Assembly: GCA_964030475.1 (NCBI GenBank)
Contig: CAXIPT010000006.1
Coordinates: 1,544,817-1,608,816, forward strand
Length of the DNA: 64,000 nt
DNA from: Tethya wilhelma
Taxonomy: Eukaryota; Porifera; Demospongiae; Tethyida; Tethyidae
Direction: 5' to 3'
How positions within the stretch are numbered: the stretch's first letter is position 1; each line of letters starts with the position of its first letter. The translations under genes and the position numbers were made by a program. The notes under the pieces are model-generated. The model saw nothing but the letters and a program-made list of their open reading frames with translations, searched no databases and was not told the origin of the DNA. Shown here one piece after another: positions 56,946 through 64,000 of the stretch.

Positions 56946-58072
56946 CGCTTCTACGTAGAGATATAATTTCTCATTAATTTATTCATGAGCAAGCGCACCT
57001 TTTATATGAAAAAACGCACTTTTTAAATATCTCTCTAATGATCCTTTCCATAGACTTCTAACCTAGTTCCCCAGTTGATTTAGATGGTCATTTACTTGTA
57101 GTATAAGTTATATGAGCTAGAACCTCTTACAGTGTCTACAATAGACAATAAACATGGTTATCTTCAACTGTGGAACATTTCCATTTGGCAAGTTAGCAGC
57201 ACCCAAAAGCAACATAGACCACTCAAACAAGGTCTATAGATTACATAAAAGCCATTAGTTTTTGTGTCCAATATATAGAAGTATAATTTTTCATTAAAAC
57301 ATAAGCACGTACAAAATGTGTATTTTAGTGATTATTACAGATAAACTATACATCTATAGAGACCTTAGCAACCATAGATTGGCTAAACATAGACACTTCT
57401 GTGTTTACATGACACAAATTAGCCCAAAAATCTGGGCTATAGTACCATATCAGCACTGGTTAACAGAGAGTTAGCATTAAGAACCAGTGAGTCACGATGG
57501 GACAGATGGCACCACCTGCATGATGCAAGCCGAACAATATAGGTATGATTATCCTGCACACTGAAAGGATTGTGAAGAAATCTGTGTTCCTGTAAACTCA
57601 ATTGGTAGTTCATATGATGCTTGACCAAACTCAAGGTGTCTCTTGCTAGACCGCCTTCCATACAGCACGTTGTACGTCAATCTGCCATCCCTGTATTATC
57701 CTGAATATGTGATGGGAAAAAAAAAGAAATCATTCCACTTCTTTCACATTATTGTACAAACACCAGTTTTCATATTAGTTCGAACACAAACACTTTAGAG
57801 ACCCCAGAAATAGAGGCTATGGTACAGTAGGCACAAATGTGCCATATTACAGGCTTATGTACAGTCTGGAGATAAAATGAACTATGAAGGAAAGTTTTAG
57901 ATAGCTACAAAAGCTTTTTATGATGCTTNGGCCCATCTGGATCAAGCAGCTCATATCTCGCTGCCCCAAGTGGATTTTCTTTCACTAGGCCACCACTGTC
58001 TTTGTCACTAAAGAAAAAGAGGAATGTGATTAGAAAGACTGTAAGCCTGATTCGCCTGGAAAGAGGAAAGAG
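56946..58072. other. Intergenic DNA with a single-N gap at 57929
   Basis: No recognisable exon. Short open frames only. Confidence 0.5.
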
Positions 58073-58721
58073 GTCGTGATCGAAAAATCAAACATTATGT
58101 CATTACGGACATAATCATCAAGCTCAATGGTGAGGAAGAATGCAATGTTCCCAGTGCTGCTAGTAGAATTAAGGATGAGGTTGGGTTTGAAGTGATTTTA
58201 CTGAATTCCAAATGCAATCAAATTGTTGATTCTAATGCAACTCAAGGTACCTATTTTTGGAAATCTTCTCGTAAGATTATGCTGAAAAGTATGACTAATT
58301 GTTTGGAAAAGTAAAGGCTTTCACTGCTGCAATTGACCTCACTGAAGATGAAGACAGCCAACCAGGTCCTTCTAAACGTACCAAGAGTTCTGATGTAGAC
58401 TTCAAAAACAAGCTTGAGGAGATTTATGAAGTTCTGTTAGAAGTTCAACAGCGTACAAGAGAAGATGCTGCCAAAAAGGTCTCCAAAAAGGTTTTGTCAA
58501 CACTCGAGTGTATAGTTTGCAAAGGACTCGTAGAGAAGCCTATGTTCTCTCCTTGCTGCCAAATGATCCTTGCTTGTGAAGATTGCATTACCGGCTGGTT
58601 TGCTCAAAGTAGCATTTGTCCTCATTGTGGCATTTCCACCATTTCTAATGCTTGGATGGAAGTGAAGGGTTTTACTGAAATGCTTGAGGAAGTACGCTTC
58701 TGTGCAGCACCTTCTGATTAA
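58073..58721 (+). pseudogene. RING-type zinc-finger gene with one frame break
   Basis: A first frame (about 58073-58314) reads ITDIIIKLNGEEECNVPSAA...FWKSSRKIML and ends at TAA. A second frame, overlapping from 58299 (alternative start TTG only), reads AAIDLTEDEDSQPGPSKR, a helical segment (KLEEIYEVLLEVQQR) and a cysteine finger ECIVC...SPCCQMILACEDC...SICPHC. The eight cysteines fit a C4C4 RING-like fold, so an E3-ligase-type role is possible but unproven. The two frames look like one protein split by a single-base shift near 58295-58312. No introns are visible, so this may be a retrocopy or an intronless family member. Confidence 0.6.
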
Positions 58722-58889
58722 GGGTATGCTGATACATGTTCTGCTGATTTCAGTAACTTGACAATCATGGCATTTTGGAACCAGGTTTAATTGAGTTGTA
58801 CTATTTAGCTTGTGATCCACATTATTAAATTATTTGTGATTTCCTGCATTTACTCAGGTATATCTGTAACTTGTCCCTTTTTATATAAT

Positions 58890-59856
58890 ACAAGTGAAAA
58901 AAACATTGGAAATGTAATGGGACATAGAAATGGCCAAATCGTAAAAAAGAAAGCAATGGAATGACTGCTCAGGTGTGTTAATACATGTTTTAACTAGTAT
59001 TAACTTTTTGAGCTACAAAAAATGCAATAACTTCATTAGACAATAATAAATTGTCATGGAAACTTGCACACATGTTCAGTAGATAGTTGATCACATGTTG
59101 AAACTTTCGTTTGGGTCACATGACTACCCAGCTTATTAATATATGCAAAAATGCACAAAATGCAAAAAGCGGTAGGTGTGGCCTGTTTCCATGGCAACCA
59201 TACTTTCAGAGCAAATTTGCGACATTCATGGCCACATGGATCTGGTTGGTAGGTTGCGATACAACTTTCTGATTTAGAGATAACTCCAATTTTCTATTTA
59301 ATGCACGCTAATTAACTAATTCGTCGGCACAATACCTAGCGATTTCTCCTTTACAATAAATGATATCCGAACAGACCAGTCAGATCCATGTGGCCATGAA
59401 TGTCACAAATCTGCTCTGAAAGTTTGGTTGCCATGGAAACAGGCCACACCTACCGCTTTTTTAATTGTTTGTTTTTTGCATATATTAATGAGCAAAAATG
59501 TCACATGACTTAATTATCAGTTTCAACATAACCAGAATATATTGGTCTATATATGGAGGGGGTTCCATGGTGATATCTACTTTTTAAGCAAAGTTATTAA
59601 ACTTTTGCATAATATGAATCTCATTAAAGTTAATATTAGTGATACATGTATTAACACACCTGAGTGTTTGAGTATGTGCAGAATCATTCCTGTGTGGGCT
59701 GCATGTAGTACTCTCTTCCCATGTTGAGTCCCTCATGTTGCCCATAGGAATAATTCTTTACACACTCAAACAGCCATTCCATCTTGTTTNTTGCTCGCTT
59801 TTTACGATTTGGCCATTCCTATGTCTCATTACATTTCCAATGTTTTTTTCACTTGT
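58890..59856. mobile_element. Foldback MITE of about 970 bp with long arms
   Basis: ACAAGTGAAAAAAACATTGG and CCAATGTTTTTTTCACTTGT are exact inverted ends. Inner blocks also pair (CACCTACCGC... with AAAGCGGTAGGTGTGGCCTG; CATGGCCACATGGATCTG with CAGATCCATGTGGCCATG). An N lies at 59790. Confidence 0.85.
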
Positions 59857-60590
59857 TTGTTCTCATTTTTTCATAATTCTATATCACAGTTGAGTTTGTA
59901 TGTATATGGTAGTTACTTGTACATTATCAGCATGGATATTATAGCTTATGTTATGATCTATGCTCTCAGTATAAAAGTCAGCTAGGTGAAGCATCTCAGG
60001 AGGAGGCTGGACTCTGAGCTGTATCTTACAAAATTTACTTGCTTTGCTCCTCTTATAATGAAAACTGTGTAACAAAGTAGTCTATTCACCTCCTAAATAT
60101 TTAAGACTGACCCTGGTTACAGAAACTTCAGCACAACCAGAAATCTTCAGGTAGGGCAGCGTATTCGGATTCCAAATAACGCACACTTGTCTAACTGGAA
60201 AAGGGTCGTCAACATGAGTTCCAGGGTAGCTTATGAATTATTAATGAGTATAGAAATGAATGGCTGCCATACGGAGAAGGCGCTTTTCGTCTTGTATCTA
60301 GCGACTCAGCTAGAAAGACGAATAACCGATACAAAAAGCACGTGAAGACAAAGAAACCAAGTTTTTCGTTCAAGAATTAGCTTCTGAAAGCGAACGGTCT
60401 TTGAGAAAAGTCGTTCCAAGATAGAAGAAGAAGAAGAAGAAGAAGAAGAAGAAGAAGAAGAAGAAGATGGAGAAAATTGGAGGTTTGGCATACTTTAGTT
60501 TGTTACTTTAGCGATGGTTTTAGGCTATGTTTTTAGGCTCAATAGAAAGAGAAAAGGTTAAATAGTAGCTTAAGAAGCTTTTTAGTGCCA
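59857..60590. other. Intergenic DNA with (GAA)n at 60427-60465
   Basis: No gene recognised. The GAA/TTC trinucleotide run has about 13 units. Confidence 0.6.
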
Positions 60591-60695
60591 GGCGCTCAGT
60601 TTTTGCAGAGTTATTTGCGTGAATATTTGTATTGCGTTAATGGGCCATCCGTGCCATTCCTATGTACCCAGTACTACCGTACTGGGAATATTTTG
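60591..60695. mobile_element. End fragment of the TACATAGGAATGG MITE
   Basis: Ends GCCATTCCTATGTACCCAGT followed by ACTACCGTACTGGG; inverted relative to the fragment at 42181-42278. Confidence 0.7.
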
Positions 60696-60953
60696 TGTTG
60701 TTGCATTTAGTGTGAAAATTTTTTTTCGTGATGCAATGCAATGCAACTAAAATATTGTGAACCAGCCTTAAGACCCCCAGAAGTACATACTATTTATCGA
60801 ACATTTTCGGGTTTGTATGGTTCATACTAAATGTGGCTGGTTGTTAGTTGTAGTTGCTAGTTGTATCACTAGCTTCTGAACTTGAATTGGGGCTCCTGTG
60901 TATTTAATACCAAATTATATTTTAGAAAAAAAAAACTATTGTACAGTCTGTAC

Positions 60954-61111
60954 CTTTCACTCTCCTTGGCTTCCAATATACTTTCAATCTTCTTCTCAAC
61001 TGTTTTTGTCTCCTTGTCAACTGCTTCTATCTCTTTCTCAACTGCTTTTATCTCTTTCTCAACTGCCTCAATCTTCACGACAGTTGCTTGAATTTCCTTC
61101 TGAAGGTCCTC
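60954..61111 (-). CDS. Orphan coiled-coil exon
   Basis: Between an acceptor AG at 61112-61113 and a GTACAG donor the minus strand reads EDLQKEIQATVVKIEAVEKE and continues with heptads of the form KAVEKEI / EAVDKET / KTVEKKI. It is 158 nt (phase 2 out). A regular x-A-V-E-K-E-I repeat predicts a parallel coiled coil. No neighbouring exons were found within about 1 kb, so this is a fragment of an unidentified gene. Confidence 0.45.
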
Positions 61112-61439
61112 CTTAAATAAATCGTCATGAAAACAAGCATAAACGTTTGTATAAAGGTACGATAGGATTGATATCTAAATAACTCACCATAATTTGAGAA
61201 AATGAAAATTTTCACAACACTTCGGGATATCCGGATATCCCCCCGGATTTGAACAGTCGTTACGTGAATCATTACAGCATTACGTCATTCTCATGCCACA
61301 TGCATATGGAAAGGGTCGTTAGACCATATATGATATAATAGTACGTACATAGTCTCTGCTTAGCCTCGGACCAGGCTCTCTCCCGCTAATTTTTTTCTGC
61401 ACGCGAATTATTATCCGTGTGCNATATGAGGGATCAAGC

Positions 61440-61552
61440 ATAAAAATGAAGTAGTCATGTGCCGAAATTGAGACATTTCTTGTTCCAATACTTTTTACCG
61501 CACTGCCCATTCCTACACTACTTATTTTTTTGAAATTTTTGCTACTTGTGTA
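61440..61552. mobile_element. Single arm of a GTAGGAATGGGC-family element after an N gap
   Basis: TGAAGTAGTCATGTGCCGAA to CCGCACTGCCCATTCCTAC. The partner arm is lost at the N (61423). Confidence 0.75.
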
Positions 61553-62472
61553 CATTTGATCCATAACATTATGGGTCTTTCTTATGTATGATGATCCCTA
61601 ATATTATGGGTCTTTCTTATGTAAAGAGTCCCTTTGTATTATGGGTCTTTCTTATGTACAATTAATAAATTTAAGTGGAGGATTGTCCTTACTCCGCCCA
61701 TGTACATAAGATGGACCCATATAAGAAGACTATGTTATAATGGGCCTGTCTTATGTATGTCACATTGTAATTTAAAGGGTTGACTCAACCATGCTCCACT
61801 CACTGTACATAAGATGGACCCATATAATGGAAACTCTCTTTTAATGGGTCTTTCTTATGTACTCGCTTACTTAAAACTAACTTATTCCTAGCACTGTGAC
61901 TAGCATTTAGTCTCAGTCACCTATAGGCCTAGTCCTTGCCCTAGCCCTAGCCCTAGTCCTAGCCTCAGCCAAAATCAACCACTCGGCCTTAGCCCTAATC
62001 TGAGTCACTTATATAGGCCTAATCCTTGCCCTAGCCCTAGCCCTAGCCCTAATCTGAGTCACTTATATAGGCCTAGTCCTTGCCCTAGCCCTAGCCTTGG
62101 CAGTCAGCCAGAATCAATCGCACTTAGCCCTAATAGAGAGACCTATGTATTAAGACTGATTACAATGTGATATACATAAGACAGGCCCATTGTAAGATGG
62201 TCTTCTTATTATGGGTCCATCTTATGTACATGGGCAGAGTAAGGGGACAATCCTCCACTTAAATTTATTAATTGTACATAAGAAAGACCCATAATACAAG
62301 GGGACTCTTAACATAAGAAAGACCCATAATATTAGGGAGCATCGTACATAAGAAAGACCCATAATGTTATGGATCAAATGTACAAAAGAAAGACCCATAA
62401 TATTAGGGGTCAGTTTACATAAGAAAGACCCATAATATTAGGGGTCATTTTGTTTAAAAAGTATAGTTCTTT
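61549..62472. mobile_element. Foldback element with tandem 31-bp units in its arms and a CCCTAG core
   Basis: The right arm has five units around CATAAGAAAGACCCATAATA, and the left arm at least three inverted ones (TTATGGGTCTTTCTTATG). Inner arm parts pair over AGTGGAGGATTGTCC / GGACAATCCTCCACT and GATGGACCCAT. The centre (61920-62110) is an irregular array of GCCCTA / CCCTAG hexamers. The layout matches FB-type foldback transposons: no coding region, long subrepeat arms. Confidence 0.75.
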
Positions 62473-62481
62473 CAATCCAGT

Positions 62482-63680
62482 AGGAATGGGCCGACTGTCC
62501 CATTGGCACAATACATAATGTTCATGCTTATAAACTTTCAGGGAAAGAAAGCTAAGTCTTCAAATGAATTCAATAGCCTCCCCCAGACAGTTTGCTTACT
62601 ATAATAACCAAGAAAACTGGTAGAAAGTGTCTAGAGCCCTCTGGAGAGAGCGCTGGCAAGAAGCCACAACAGTGCAATTTTGTTCTCCCCTTCCTTCCTT
62701 ACTTCCTTCCTAACTGACTTCCAGACAAACAAAAGGTATTGAGCCAAGTTTGACTATATAGTAAGACTTCACTTCATCTGTAGTACGTCCTTTTCGAGTA
62801 GTCTGCTGGCGAAAAGGCTGCAACAAAATCTAGGTAGCTTTGAAATTCTTCACTCATATAAAATGCTGTACTTTTTATTTAGCCATTTTGTTGTAGGTAA
62901 AGGTCGTCAATAGACCACGTGGTTGCATGCATATGATGCGCATGCGCATCAAATGTACACTTCTGCTTTTTGTCACAGACTGACCAATCTCTGCTGTGTG
63001 ATTGTCTACATGCAATTGAGCACCTTGGTGTTAAAAAAAGTGAATGAACAAGTAGTAAAATTTTATAAAATGAGAAGTGTAGGAATGGGCAGTGCTGAAA
63101 AAAGCAATGAAACAAGGCAAGTCTCTGAATTTTGGCACATGACTACTTCATTTTTTTGTGCCCAACTCTCATAAGTTACTGTGTATCTACATGCTCCATG
63201 CTTGTCACTTCACCCAAATTGGCCAAGTGATTGCTTGAAAGCACTCATGAGCCAAATGTCTGAGATTTATAGTGGAATTCAAACTCGTAATTAACCCATG
63301 AAAATGAAGTAGTCATGTGCCGAAATTCAGAGACTTGCCTTGTTTCATTGCTTTTTTCAGCACTGCCCATTCCTACACTTCTCATTTTTATAAAATTTTT
63401 ACTACTTGTTATATATATATACATCCACGTGGTTTGTGGCATTTAATGCACGTGCGCAATTATACTCTTGCTGCTATTTTTGTAGGGACTAACCAGTTCT
63501 TGCTCAGACTGTGCATAATGATATATCTAGTTTAGTTTGGCACTATGTAGTGTTGAAAAAAGTGAATGAACAAGTAGTAAAAATTTCATAAAAATAATAG
63601 GTGTAGGAATGGGCAGTGCTTCAAAAGTGATGAAACAAGAGATGTCTCAATTTCGGCACATGACTACTTCATTTGTGACC
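62482..63680. mobile_element. GTAGGAATGGGC-family element plus an extra arm
   Basis: Core from TAGGAATGGGCCGACTGTCC (62482) to about 63050, palindromic part 63055-63400, then a shorter core-like segment and one more arm at 63585-63675 (GTAGGAATGGGCAGTGCTTC). Confidence 0.8.
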
Positions 63681-64000
63681 TGGAAAGCTAAAAGGGCCCT
63701 TATGGCCAAATTTGATATTTTAGGTTAACAACACCACATAATAGTATCATACAATGAAATTAGTCCAGATTTTTTTTTTTTTTTCGTAAATGTCTCTCCG
63801 TTCTTGTGAAAACACCATAGCAACACTAATTAACAAAAAAATGCGTGGGCGTCAGAATAGTTACTTCTTCCGTTTGCTCTGTCTTTTATCACTGTTGGGA
63901 CGAGGAACCAGTAGCAATGGGCATGACATGTCTTTAGCTAGGTTGTTAGAGCAGAAAGGGCGGATTTCATCATATAAATACCACTGTCTCGCAGCATCGA
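63681..64000. other. Window end, nothing recognised
   Basis: A poly-T run at 63769-63784 and unique sequence; no exon that I can support. Confidence 0.5.

Noticed and set aside
58271..58317. A 47-nt intron (GTAAGA...ACTAAT...AG) in the RING-type gene to explain the frame break
   Set aside because: The supposed intron encodes SRKIML, which fits what I recall of the family pattern at this place, and the acceptor has no pyrimidine tract.
61920..62110. Interstitial telomere repeat
   Set aside because: The hexamers are GCCCTA/CCCTAG and irregular, not TTAGGG, and they form the core of a foldback element.

Overview
This window reads as a metazoan, most likely a demosponge (consistent with Amphimedon queenslandica; this is inference from gene families, not a database match). 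The reasons are short phase-0 introns of about 50-1000 nt, a tandem array of class C (GABA-B-like) receptors, fragments of a kinase / coiled-coil / kelch family I associate with this sponge, very dense (TG/CA)n microsatellites, and many foldback MITEs.

Layout. (1) 1-26.5 kb, minus strand: a head-to-tail array of at least four GABA-B-like receptor genes. Gene D (20.9-26.45 kb) is complete: 15 exons, every splice phase agrees, 881 aa. Gene A (left edge to 7.85 kb) runs off the window and carries two copies of ligand-domain exons 2-4. Genes B and C are seen only as 5' exons plus C-terminal tail exons. Each incomplete gene breaks at a single-N assembly gap. (2) 26.7-31.2 kb, plus strand: an intact 8-exon DHRS7-like short-chain dehydrogenase/reductase, divergent from gene D with 234 bp between the start codons. 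(3) 31.7-35.15 kb, minus: two near-identical copies of an unrecognised 217-aa, 4-exon gene with an N at the junction; tandem duplication or two haplotypes assembled side by side. (4) 35.7-40.5 kb, plus: a kinase relic, then a seven-transmembrane receptor gene (frizzled-like in layout) with an intact first two thirds and a broken 3' part that also carries a 281-bp MITE. (5) 41-48.9 kb: MITE-rich DNA with relics of an ABCB-type transporter and a kinase / coiled-coil / kelch gene. (6) 48.93-53.64 kb: a nearly intact Ty1/copia LTR retrotransposon whose primer site matches the anticodon arm of initiator tRNA-Met. (7) 53.6-64 kb: a SWIM-finger fragment, an AATATT-rich inverted-repeat cluster, a frameshifted RING-type gene, a coiled-coil exon, foldback elements and further GTAGGAATGGGC-family MITEs.

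The most interesting signals are the receptor array itself (exons 1, 3 and 6 almost identical between paralogues while neighbouring exons are diverged; a duplicated three-exon ligand-domain cassette with all junctions in phase 0; a short cysteine-rich linker unusual for GABA-B receptors) and the placement of (CA/TG)n tracts directly at splice sites of three unrelated genes. Single-N gaps mean that some apparent exon duplications may be assembly collapse, and this is stated wherever it matters.
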